DNA from: Sphingomonadales bacterium
GTDB lineage: Bacteria; Pseudomonadota; Alphaproteobacteria; Sphingomonadales; Sphingomonadaceae
Direction: 5' to 3'
Assembly (NCBI GenBank): GCA_028868335.1
Contig: JAGWUU010000110.1
Location: 1-9,714, forward strand
DNA length: 9,714 bases
Shown: positions 1 through 7,451 of the stretch, piece after piece
Layout: each line of letters starts with the position of its first letter
Position numbering within the stretch: the first letter of the stretch is position 1
The notes under the pieces: generated by a model
What the model was told of the DNA's origin: nothing
Databases searched by the model: none
What the model saw: the letters and a program-made list of their open reading frames with translations, nothing else
Made by a program: the position numbers and the translations under genes

Positions 1-937
<937 letters not shown>

Positions 938-945
<8 letters not shown>

Positions 946-1378
946 TACCCTGCGCTTCCGCGAAGACGTGGCTGCCGATGAACCGGCCGTCTCGCTCGAC
1001 GCGTTCCTTGACCAGCCCGAGGCGGATTCGGTCCGCATCGAAGCGGGCGAGGACGTCACCGTGCTGTTCCCCCACCTCGCTCGCGTGCGGTTGGTCGAAG
1101 TCGATTTTCCGCGTTTCCGCGACGGACGCGGTTTCTCCACCGCACGGATGCTTCGCGAGGCGGGCTACACCGGCGAGATCAAGGCTACCGGCGACGTGCT
1201 GGTCGACCTCGTCTGGTTCATGCGGCGCTGCGGGTTCGACAGCTTCGCGCCCGACGTGGCGATCGATCCGGCGGTGCTTGAGGCCTCGCTGCAGCGCTAT
1301 CCGCACGTTTACCAGAACAGCGGCGACAGCGCCGTGCCGATCTGGGCGTTGCGTCATCCCGAGTTGAAGAATGGCTGA
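938..1378 (+). CDS. DUF934 family protein, sulfate-assimilation operon
   Basis: A 146-residue soluble protein with no signal peptide or membrane segment. The central stretch FPRFRDGRGFS (about residues 57–67), followed by REAGYTGEI, the GDVLVD segment and RRCGFDSF, is the hallmark of the DUF934 family. That family is repeatedly found between a sulfite/nitrite reductase gene and cysH in proteobacteria. Its biochemical role is not established; an accessory role for the reductase is an inference from context only. I chose the ATG at 938 because it is preceded by AAGGAG at 925–930 and overlaps the reductase stop by 8 nt; upstream in-frame starts would lie deep inside the reductase gene. It overlaps the cysH start by 8 nt as well, so all three proteins are probably made from one message. 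Confidence 0.9.
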
Positions 1379-2165
1379 ACCTGCTCGCCGCATCGACCGT
1401 ATCGACACCTCCGCGCGCTTCACAGCGGCCGATGCAGAAGCGCTAAACGCACGCTTCGCCGGGGTGCCGACGCGCGACATGCTGGCGGCGGTGCTGAACG
1501 AAGGGCTCGCCGGACGGATCGCGGCGGTTTCCAGCTTCGGTGCGGAAAGCGCTGTGCTGCTGCACCTTCTCGCCTCCATCGACCCGTCGGTGCCGGTCCT
1601 GTTCCTCGATACCGGCAAGCATTTTCCCGAGACGCTGGCCTACCGCGATGAATTGGTCGCCCGGCTCGGCCTCACCAACCTGATCAACCTTACCCCCGAT
1701 GCCGAAGTGCTGGACAAGCGTGACGAGAGCGGCCTGCGCTGGTCCTACGATCCCGACGGATGTTGCGAGATTCGCAAGGTCCAGCCGCTCGCAAAGGCAC
1801 TCGCACATTTTGACGCCAGCTTCACCGGGCGCAAGGGCTTCCAGAGCGCGTCCCGCGCCGGCCTGCCGCGCTTCGAGATCGACAACAGCGATACGGCTGG
1901 CCGCCTCAAGGTAAACCCCCTGGCCGATTGGTCGAGCGACCAGATCACCGCCTATTTCAACGCCACTGGCCTTCCCGCGCATCCGCTGGTGGCCGAGGGT
2001 TATCCCTCGATCGGCTGCTCGCCCTGCACCAGCAAGGTGGCTCCGGGCGAAGACCAGCGCTCGGGTCGCTGGAAGGGCTGGGACAAGACCGAATGCGGCA
2101 TCCACCTGCCCGGCCAGGACCAGGCCGAGGACGAGCTTCCTCCGGGGTTCGATCCGGTCTTTTGA
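1371..2165 (+). CDS. cysH: Phosphoadenylyl/adenylyl-sulfate reductase, [4Fe-4S] type
   Basis: A 264-residue cytoplasmic enzyme that reduces activated sulfate (APS or PAPS) to sulfite with thioredoxin, feeding the reductase encoded upstream. A PP-loop nucleotide-binding segment (SSFGAES, residues 54–60) is followed by LFLDTGKHFPET (77–88). Cys131-Cys132 and Cys216-x2-Cys219 form the CC…CxxC set that binds a [4Fe-4S] cluster. Cys242 in ECGIH is the catalytic cysteine that carries the sulfite intermediate. Presence of the cluster cysteines is characteristic of APS reductases and of dual APS/PAPS enzymes; the E. coli-type PAPS reductase lacks them. The segment FTGRKGFQSASR (151–162) stands where many homologues have TGLRRxQS, a divergence to note. 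The start ATG overlaps the DUF934 stop by 8 nt. No strong Shine-Dalgarno is seen (only gttgaaga), which fits translation by coupling. Confidence 0.93.
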   Translation: MAEPARRIDRIDTSARFTAADAEALNARFAGVPTRDMLAAVLNEGLAGRIAAVSSFGAESAVLLHLLASIDPSVPVLFLDTGKHFPETLAYRDELVARLGLTNLINLTPDAEVLDKRDESGLRWSYDPDGCCEIRKVQPLAKALAHFDASFTGRKGFQSASRAGLPRFEIDNSDTAGRLKVNPLADWSSDQITAYFNATGLPAHPLVAEGYPSIGCSPCTSKVAPGEDQRSGRWKGWDKTECGIHLPGQDQAEDELPPGFDPVF

Positions 2166-2170
2166 TCGTG

Positions 2171-2193
2171 CGCCGTCCCATGCAGGGACTGCG
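2171..2193 (+). other. Hairpin downstream of cysH
   Basis: GTCCC (2175–2179) and GGGAC (2185–2189) pair around a 5-nt loop. After one mismatch, CGC and GCG (2171–2173 and 2191–2193) extend the stem. It begins 6 nt after the cysH stop. No T-run follows, so it is not a classical intrinsic terminator. It could protect the 3' end of the operon message or be chance in GC-rich DNA. Confidence 0.3.
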
Positions 2194-2278
2194 GTGCGAT
2201 TGCGCGCGCCAATATCAATGACATGCGCTAGACTTGCGCTTGCGGGAAGCCATACGACTCGGGGGAAACCCGGGCGAT

Positions 2279-2287
2279 GGAAAGGGA
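2279..2287 (+). promoter_or_regulatory. Ribosome binding site of the M23 peptidase gene
   Basis: The purine-rich GGAAAGGGA lies 7 nt before the ATG at 2295. It favours that start over the in-frame ATG at 2277, which has no such site. Starting at 2295 also gives a cleaner signal peptide. Confidence 0.6.
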
Positions 2288-2294
2288 ATTGCAC

Positions 2295-2990
2295 ATGGTG
2301 AAAGCCTGCAACCCTGCCCGTTTTGGCAGGATCGGCGTACTGATTGCCGCCGCCTCGGCATTTGCCGGAGCAGGGTCGGCGCTCGCGCGCGATGCGGCGG
2401 CCTCACCATCAACCGCTGCCGCCGATGCCGATGCCGACTGGAGCGACGGAAACGACAATCCCGGATCGGGCGTGACCGTGGGACGAGCGCTCGATCTCGT
2501 CGGACGTCCGGTTGACATCGTTGCCTCGACCCGCCGTCGCGATGCATTGGAAAACGCCAGGCGCAAGGGAGCGTCCGGGTTCGTCGGCGCTGGCGTGTTG
2601 CCTGCGGGGATGCCGGTGAGCGCCAGTTACATTTCCTCCGGCTTTGGCCAGCGTGTCCATCCTTTGCTGGGAATCATCCGCGGCCATTCGGGGATCGACC
2701 TGCCCGCCCCTTGGGGCTCGCCTATTCGCGCCACGTCCGACGGCGTGGTGGACAGCGCCGGATGGCGCGGCGGCTATGGCCAGGCCGTGGAGATCGACCA
2801 CGGCAAGGGCGTGCAATCACGCTATGCCCACATGTCGCGGATCGCTGTCTATCCGGGTGAGGCAGTCAAGCGCGGCGAGGTGATCGGCTATGTCGGATCG
2901 ACCGGCCTTTCGACCGGTCCGCACCTGCACTACGAAATCCGCATCAACGGCGCGGCGGTCAATCCTTATGGCAGTCTGCGCGGGCGTTAG
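2295..2990 (+). CDS. Secreted M23 family (LytM-type) metallopeptidase
   Basis: A 231-residue exported peptidase, probably acting on peptidoglycan cross-bridges in the periplasm. Residues 1–31 are a signal peptide: positive start, hydrophobic core IGVLIAAASAFAG, and an ALA cleavage motif before Arg32. An Ala/Asp-rich low-complexity linker follows (about 33–60). The C-terminal half is a peptidase_M23 domain: HSGID with His131 and Asp135 (HxxxD), YAHM with His179, and HLH with His210 and His212. These match the zinc ligands and catalytic histidines of LytM, so the enzyme looks active rather than a degenerate activator such as EnvC. No SH3, LysM or coiled-coil segment is present. An in-frame ATG at 2277 would add six residues. 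The gene stands alone on its strand; the next gene converges on it 46 nt away. The specific physiological role is not recognisable. Confidence 0.9.
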   Translation: MVKACNPARFGRIGVLIAAASAFAGAGSALARDAAASPSTAAADADADWSDGNDNPGSGVTVGRALDLVGRPVDIVASTRRRDALENARRKGASGFVGAGVLPAGMPVSASYISSGFGQRVHPLLGIIRGHSGIDLPAPWGSPIRATSDGVVDSAGWRGGYGQAVEIDHGKGVQSRYAHMSRIAVYPGEAVKRGEVIGYVGSTGLSTGPHLHYEIRINGAAVNPYGSLRGR

Positions 2991-3036
2991 CCCTTACGCC
3001 ACTTGGCCGGGGCAGGGCTGCAAACGGCGGTAAAGC

Positions 3037-3948
3037 CTAAAGCCAGCGATTGTCGCGATACCATTTCGCCGTGGCCTTGAGCCCGTCGCGCGTCGGCACC
3101 TGCGGCGTCCACAAATCGGCTGGCGGCAGGGCACCCTTGCTCACCACCCAATCAGGATGGCTCATGTAGCCCACCCGGTCGAGCGTCAGCTTCGCCCTGT
3201 GCCGCCGGACGAAGCGATCCGCCCGCGCCACGCGTTCAAGCGCCCCCTTGGAAAGGTGCAGCACCCTGGGCCTCCGCCCCATCGCCCAGCCGATCGCGCG
3301 GGCAAGTTCGTAGTGACTCCAACCGCCAGGCTTGCCGTCGTCAGGCTCGAACACGCGGTGCGAGATTCCCTCGCCCCCCGGCACCAACGCCGACAGCAGC
3401 CGCGCCAGATCGTCCACATGGATCAGCGATGATCGCCCGTCGCGCGGGGGCATCGGCATCACCCCCCAACGGGCCAGACGGAACATCTCGAACATCTCGG
3501 TGTCGCGCGGGCCGAAGATCGCTGGCGGTCGCACAATCGTCCAGTCGAGCCCGCTGGCTCGCACCAGCTTCTCCGCCCGGGCCTTGCTGGCGCCATAGAC
3601 CGACAGCCCCGGCTCACGCGCGGAGAGCGAGGAGACATGGACGAAGCGCTGCACGCCTTCGGCCAACGCCGCCTCGATCACGTTGAGCGTTCCTGTGACA
3701 TTGCCTACCTCGAACCCGGCGGGATTGGGCGCGTTCACCACTCCGGCGACATGGATCACGGCTTCGGCACCGCGCACCAGTTCACGGAGCTGACCTTGTG
3801 TCGACAGATCTCCCGCGACCCATTCCACCCCGTCGCGCCGGTGCTGTTCGCGGCGCGTCAGGGCGCGCAACGGCACGCCGGCACGTTGCGCAGCGTCAAG
3901 CAAGGCCTGGCCGACAAAGCCGGTCGCCCCGGTGACGGCGAGCGTCAC
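3037..3948 (-). CDS. NAD(P)-dependent epimerase/dehydratase (extended/atypical SDR)
   Basis: A 303-residue Rossmann-fold protein of the NAD-dependent epimerase/dehydratase (SDR) superfamily. TGATGFVG (residues 6–13) is the dinucleotide-binding glycine motif; GDLS (47–50) fits the adenine-ring contact; HVSS (104–107) with YGASK (118–122) supplies the Ser–Tyr–Lys catalytic set. RPPAIFGPRD (about 138–148) and the HVDDLA segment are typical of extended SDRs. The substrate cannot be read from sequence: sugar nucleotide, sterol-like and flavonoid-like reductases share these motifs. The start is GTG, whose last bases form a GTGA overlap (3945–3948) with the proB stop, so expression is probably coupled to proB. 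No signal peptide is evident. A link to proline metabolism is not known and should not be assumed from position. Confidence 0.88.
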   Translation of the reverse strand: MTLAVTGATGFVGQALLDAAQRAGVPLRALTRREQHRRDGVEWVAGDLSTQGQLRELVRGAEAVIHVAGVVNAPNPAGFEVGNVTGTLNVIEAALAEGVQRFVHVSSLSAREPGLSVYGASKARAEKLVRASGLDWTIVRPPAIFGPRDTEMFEMFRLARWGVMPMPPRDGRSSLIHVDDLARLLSALVPGGEGISHRVFEPDDGKPGGWSHYELARAIGWAMGRRPRVLHLSKGALERVARADRFVRRHRAKLTLDRVGYMSHPDWVVSKGALPPADLWTPQVPTRDGLKATAKWYRDNRWL

Positions 3949-5075
3949 AACAATACCAGTTGATCGCGATGGACCACTGCCGACCGCGGCGCGTAGCCAA
4001 GGATCGCCGCATGATCGGCGGACTTGCGCCCGATCAGCAACGCGCAGTCACGCGCATCGTACTCTGCTAGGCCGTGCGCCACGGTCGCACCATCCAAGCC
4101 GCGGACCGCGACGGCATCGCCCCGATGAAAATCGCCTTCCACGGCAGTAATTCCCGCTGCCAGCAGGCTGGAGCCCTGACTCAGCGCCTTGGCTGCGCCC
4201 GCATCGACAACCAGCGCGCCTTTCAGTCGCAAGCGCCCGCCCAGCCATGCCTTGCGCCCGCCATCCTTGCGCCGGGCGAGGAATAGAGTGCCTATGCCCT
4301 TGGCCGTTGCGCGAGCGATCGGTGCGTCGTGCAAACCGCTCGCTATGGCGAGCGCGATCCCGGCTCGTTCGGCGATTTCGGCCGCCTGCAGTTTGGATGT
4401 CATCCCGCCGGAACCCATGCCGGATGAACTTCCCCCGCTGGCCATGGCGTGAACCTCGGCGGTCACGCCGCGCACTTCGGGCAGCAATTTCGCTCCGGGT
4501 TCAACCGGATTGCGGTCGAACAACCCATCGACATCGGAGAGCAGCAGCACCGCGCTCGCCCGCGCCGCCTGGGCAACCCGCGCAGCGAGTCGGTCATTAT
4601 CGCCAAAGCGGATTTCCTGAGTGGCGACGCTGTCATTCTCGTTGATCACCGGCACCGCCCCGGCATCGAGCAGGCGCGTCAGCGTCGCGGTCGCGTTCAA
4701 GTAGCGGCGGCGATCCTCAAGATCCTCCAGCGTCAGCAGCAGTTGCGCGGCCGTCAGCCCGTGCGCGCCAAGCAGGTCGGCCCAGAGGCCAGACAGCGCG
4801 ATCTGGCCGACCGCCGCGGCTGCCTGCGCATCGGCCAGACTGCCGCGCCCGCCCTTGGCGAGGCCGAGCTTGGCCGCCCCCAACGCAATCGCGCCCGAGG
4901 AAACGACGATCACCGCCTGCCCACGGGTGCGGGCCTCGGCTATTTCCGCGACCAATCCTTCGAGCCAGTTGCGTCGTACGCCCTGCCGATCGACCAGCAG
5001 CGACGAGCCGACCTTGACCACCAGCAGCGGGCAGGCGGCCGGATCGGCAAGGTCGGCAAGGCGGGCGATCTTCAT
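3945..5075 (-). CDS. proB: Glutamate 5-kinase
   Basis: A 376-residue cytoplasmic enzyme that phosphorylates glutamate to gamma-glutamyl phosphate with ATP, the first and feedback-regulated step of proline synthesis. The amino-acid kinase domain shows VVKVGSS (19–25, ATP-contacting Lys21), SSGAIALG (59–66), INENDSV (144–150) and FGDNDRLAA (157–165, glutamate and ATP binding), LSDVDGLFD, and GGMTSKL near the end of the domain. A C-terminal PUA domain follows (from about residue 270). Length matches the two-domain E. coli type. I chose the ATG at 5075. A TTG 54 nt further upstream would overlap the obgE stop and add an Ala-rich tail not typical of the family, though the ATG has no strong Shine-Dalgarno. 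It follows obgE after 50 nt. ProA (gamma-glutamyl phosphate reductase), the usual partner, is not adjacent. Confidence 0.95.
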   Translation of the reverse strand: MKIARLADLADPAACPLLVVKVGSSLLVDRQGVRRNWLEGLVAEIAEARTRGQAVIVVSSGAIALGAAKLGLAKGGRGSLADAQAAAAVGQIALSGLWADLLGAHGLTAAQLLLTLEDLEDRRRYLNATATLTRLLDAGAVPVINENDSVATQEIRFGDNDRLAARVAQAARASAVLLLSDVDGLFDRNPVEPGAKLLPEVRGVTAEVHAMASGGSSSGMGSGGMTSKLQAAEIAERAGIALAIASGLHDAPIARATAKGIGTLFLARRKDGGRKAWLGGRLRLKGALVVDAGAAKALSQGSSLLAAGITAVEGDFHRGDAVAVRGLDGATVAHGLAEYDARDCALLIGRKSADHAAILGYAPRSAVVHRDQLVLL

Positions 5076-5125
5076 GGGCGCGGGATTAAGCGAAACGGCA
5101 AAGGATGCAACTGCCGCAGCGCGAC

Positions 5126-6181
5126 TCAAACCGGCGACCAGGGTGTATCGTCGCCCTCTTCCATTTCGCCGTCAGGCCGTTCGGTGACGGTGGCGGCGGG
5201 GAGGTAGGAAACCACCGCATCAAGCAAAGCATCGATGCCTTTGCCGGTCGCGCCGGAAATCGGGAACACCTTGGCTACACCGGCTTGCTTGAGTTCCTTC
5301 GAGAAGGCGCGAACCAGTTCGGCATCGACGAGGTCGATCTTGTTGAGCGCGACCAGGCGCGGCTTGTCCTCAAGCCCGGCGCCATAGGCTTCCAGTTCTT
5401 CCTCGACGATTTCCAGCGCCTCGACCGGATCGACACCGTTGACGTCGATCAGGTGGATCAGCACCCGGCACCGCTCGATATGGCCCAGGAAGCGGTCGCC
5501 CACCCCTGCTCCATCCGCCGCCCCGGCGATCAGACCGGGAATGTCGGCCAGCACGAACTCGCGCGCCTTGTGCCGCACCACGCCGAGCTGGGGGCGCAGC
5601 GTCGTGAAGGCATAGTCCCCCACCTTCGCCTTGGTGTTGGTGATCTGGTTGATGAAGGTCGACTTGCCCGCGTTGGGCAGCCCGACCAGCCCGGCATCGG
5701 CCAGCAGCTTCAACCGCAGCCAGACGTACATTTCCTCGAACGGCAGTCCCGGTTGGTGCTGGCGCGGGGCACGGTTGGTGCTGGTCTTGTAGCTGGCGTT
5801 GCCGCGCCCGCCCAGCCCGCCTTCGAGCAGCGTGACGCGCTGCCCGGCCTCGGTCAGATCGGCCAGGACCGTCTCGCGATCGTCGTCGGATATGATCTGG
5901 GTGCCGACCGGAACCTTGATCACCAGGTCCTTGCCCGCAGCGCCGTTGCGGTCCTTGCCCGATCCGTGAACCCCGCGTTGAGCCTTGAAGTGCTGGGTGT
6001 AGCGAAAGTCGATCAGGGTGTTCAGCCCCGCCATCGCTTCGAAAATGATGTCGCCGCCCTTGCCGCCGTTGCCGCCGTCAGGCCCGCCGTATTCGACGTA
6101 CTTTTCCCGCCGGAACGAAACCGCCCCCGGCCCGCCCGCGCCGGAACGGATGTAGATCTTGGCCTGGTCGAGAAAATGCAT
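5126..6181 (-). CDS. obgE: GTPase Obg/CgtA
   Basis: A 351-residue essential-type GTPase that associates with the large ribosomal subunit and acts in 50S assembly and growth/stress control. The N-terminal glycine-rich Obg fold occupies residues 1–158 (SGAGGPG, then GGPDGGNGGKGGD at 32–44). The G domain carries G1 GLPNAGKS (167–174), G2 TT (193–194), G3 DIPG (213–216), G4 NKID (280–283) and G5 SGATGKG (309–315), all intact. The protein ends after the G domain with a short acidic tail (EMEEGDD) and lacks the extra C-terminal extension that makes E. coli ObgE about 390 residues, which is usual for alphaproteobacterial forms. The ATG at 6181 has only a weak purine stretch upstream (AAGATCC). rplU and rpmA, often just before obg, are not there; tRNA-Ala lies upstream instead. 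Confidence 0.96.
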   Translation of the reverse strand: MHFLDQAKIYIRSGAGGPGAVSFRREKYVEYGGPDGGNGGKGGDIIFEAMAGLNTLIDFRYTQHFKAQRGVHGSGKDRNGAAGKDLVIKVPVGTQIISDDDRETVLADLTEAGQRVTLLEGGLGGRGNASYKTSTNRAPRQHQPGLPFEEMYVWLRLKLLADAGLVGLPNAGKSTFINQITNTKAKVGDYAFTTLRPQLGVVRHKAREFVLADIPGLIAGAADGAGVGDRFLGHIERCRVLIHLIDVNGVDPVEALEIVEEELEAYGAGLEDKPRLVALNKIDLVDAELVRAFSKELKQAGVAKVFPISGATGKGIDALLDAVVSYLPAATVTERPDGEMEEGDDTPWSPV

Positions 6182-6216
6182 GGATCTTGGCTAACGGTAC
6201 GTGAGGGCTTCGACAA

Positions 6217-6235
6217 CCCCGGATCAAGTCCGGGG
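6217..6235. repeat. REP-like palindromic hairpin in the obgE leader
   Basis: CCCCGGA (6217–6223) and TCCGGGG (6229–6235) form a perfect 7-bp stem around TCAAG. The flanks (gcttcgaca before, gctgagcgg after) resemble the dispersed intergenic palindromes I associate with sphingomonad and related alphaproteobacterial genomes; that family assignment is from memory, not a search. It lies 36 nt upstream of the obgE start, so it would be in the obgE 5' leader if transcription starts further upstream. There is no T-run on either strand, so a simple intrinsic terminator is unlikely. Confidence 0.6.
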
Positions 6236-6262
6236 CTGAGCGGGAGGTGGAAACTGGAGGGC

Positions 6263-6359
6263 GCGTTTTCGGGTTGGGATTTGGCTCAGGCCGGAGCGAG
6301 AATGGCGGGGTTCGAGTACCGGAGCGGAGCGACCTGCTGGTCATGAGCACCGAAAACGC
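6263..6359. repeat. 10-bp inverted repeat between obgE and tRNA-Ala
   Basis: GCGTTTTCGG (6263–6272) is exactly the reverse complement of CCGAAAACGC (6350–6359), with 77 bases between. A third partial copy, CCCGAAAACA, lies at about 6401–6410. The enclosed stretch also holds the direct repeat CCGGAGCG (6291–6298 and 6319–6326). The whole 6182–6411 spacer has no credible gene; short frames through it lack ribosome binding sites and family resemblance. It may be obgE leader or tRNA 3' trailer RNA. Confidence 0.45.
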
Positions 6360-6411
6360 AGAACACTGCCATTCGCAGCCCGGCATGCGGCAAATCACAG
6401 CCCGAAAACAC

Positions 6412-6487
<76 letters not shown>

Positions 6488-6501
6488 GTTCCAGTGCGAG
6501 T

Positions 6502-6519
6502 GCGAGGGCGAGCCCTCGC
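6502..6519. repeat. GC-rich hairpin upstream of tRNA-Ala
   Basis: GCGAGGGC (6502–6509) and GCCCTCGC (6512–6519) are perfect complements; sterically this gives a stem of about 7 bp with a 4-nt loop. It lies between the end of the lipoprotein gene (60 nt away) and the tRNA (15 nt away). The bases after it on the minus strand (ACTCGCACTGG) are not T-rich, so it is not a standard intrinsic terminator. A tandem GTGCGA/GTGCGA pair adjoins it. It could be a tRNA precursor leader structure. Confidence 0.4.
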
Positions 6520-6578
6520 GCGAGCGGCCCCCTTAGCGAGAAGGTCGCGCGCTTGAAAGAGCTAAATTGCGTCTGCCC

Positions 6579-7286
6579 TCACTTCGTTGACGGCGTGGTC
6601 GCCGTGCCCACAGGAACCGCACTCGCCTTCGGTGTATATTTCGCATCCCAGGCCGCGGCATCCGCCCGGTACTGTTCATAGCTGCGGTAGAACTGCTCGA
6701 ACACGCCATCCATCTGCGCAAGATTGCGGGTGGAGAAAGCGGCCAGATCGACCGGTTTCAATCCGGGCACCTCATGCGCCATAACCAGCGCCGCGTCGCA
6801 GAACTTGGGCAGGGTCGGCGGGAAGGCGTAATAGTTGTAAACCTGCGTCATGTAGGCTTCGCGCGGACGGACGAAGGTTGGCCCGTACTTCTGCCTGAAT
6901 TCGGTATCGACCGCCTTGTTGACCTTGCCCAGCGCGATCCGGTTGGTCTTCAGATAGGTCTTGTAGGCGGTCAGGATGTCGGCGTGCTCGGGCCGCTGGC
7001 AATTGAGCGCGGCGACGTTGAAAGCCGATCGCACGTTCCATGAGGTCTGGTTCGAGGTGATCCCGGTGTTGATCGTCTGGCGCACGCCAGTCGCCCCGAG
7101 CTGCGGCACGGCCAGCAGCGGCGAGGCTCCCAGCGGCGGCATGGGCCGTGGCGGAATCACCACGACCTGCGGAGGTGGTGGCGGGGGAGGCGGCGGTGGA
7201 GTGGACTTCGGCCCGCACGAAGCGAGCGCTCCCAGCACCACGATGACGCTGCCGACCTTGATGTTCCTGCGAAGTTGCGAACCCAT
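6579..7286 (-). CDS. Putative lipoprotein with polyproline tether, unknown function
   Basis: A 235-residue lipoprotein I cannot assign to a named family. The N-terminus is MGSQLRRNIK, then a hydrophobic stretch (11–20) and the lipobox LASC with Cys24 as the predicted lipidated residue. Ten consecutive prolines (30–39) and a further Pro-rich stretch (45–51) form a probable stiff spacer from the membrane. The mature globular part (about 60–215) is rich in aromatic residues (VYNYYAFPP at 149–157; FEQFYRSYEQY at 196–206) and holds two cysteines, Cys96 and Cys163, that could form a periplasmic disulfide. The C-terminal tail is Ala/Thr/Pro-rich. I chose the ATG at 7284–7286 because it places the lipobox correctly; the same frame is open for another 96 nt upstream, but that would bury the signal sequence 32 residues in. 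The residue after Cys is Gly, which does not suggest inner-membrane retention. Confidence 0.8.
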   Translation of the reverse strand: MGSQLRRNIKVGSVIVVLGALASCGPKSTPPPPPPPPPPQVVVIPPRPMPPLGASPLLAVPQLGATGVRQTINTGITSNQTSWNVRSAFNVAALNCQRPEHADILTAYKTYLKTNRIALGKVNKAVDTEFRQKYGPTFVRPREAYMTQVYNYYAFPPTLPKFCDAALVMAHEVPGLKPVDLAAFSTRNLAQMDGVFEQFYRSYEQYRADAAAWDAKYTPKASAVPVGTATTPSTK

Positions 7287-7375
7287 TTTACCTGTACGTC
7301 CCCGATCCAGTTCCGGCATTCTGCCTGGTCCCGCCTTGCTGCGGGCTGAAGAGGTTCCTAGACGCCTCGCCCTGC

Positions 7376-7413
7376 AAAGCAAATGCCCGGTGCGTCGGGT
7401 GGCGCACCGGGCA
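7376..7413 (-). terminator. Intrinsic terminator of the Bax inhibitor-1 family gene
   Basis: TGCCCGGTGCG (7384–7394) and CGCACCGGGCA (7403–7413) form a perfect 11-bp GC-rich stem with an 8-nt loop. On the minus strand the stem is followed directly by TTTGCTTT (7376–7383 reversed). It begins 38 nt after the stop of the gene at 7452–8195. This is the clearest terminator in the window and separates that gene from the lipoprotein gene. Confidence 0.85.
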
Positions 7414-7451
7414 CGATTGGACGTTCTGTCCTTACGTCTAGCGGCGCCCGC

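Noticed and set aside
5075..5129. TTG start for proB at 5129, 54 nt upstream of the ATG
   Set aside because: It would overlap the obgE stop and add an Ala-rich tail not seen in glutamate 5-kinases, while the ATG at 5075 gives the usual length and N-terminus.
5105..6346. 413-codon open frame on the plus strand across obgE
   Set aside because: It is antisense to a fully recognisable Obg GTPase, its translation resembles no family, and long antisense frames are expected in high-GC DNA with strong third-position G/C.
7160..7202. GGTGGC/GGCGGT-like tandem repeat that could be a microsatellite
   Set aside because: On the minus strand it is the run of ten proline codons of the lipoprotein, using all four CCN codons, so it is coding sequence under selection for proline rather than a simple DNA repeat.
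7287..7382. Longer start for the lipoprotein at 7382
   Set aside because: It would run through the T-tail of the upstream terminator and place the signal sequence and lipobox more than 50 residues from the N-terminus, which is incompatible with lipoprotein export.
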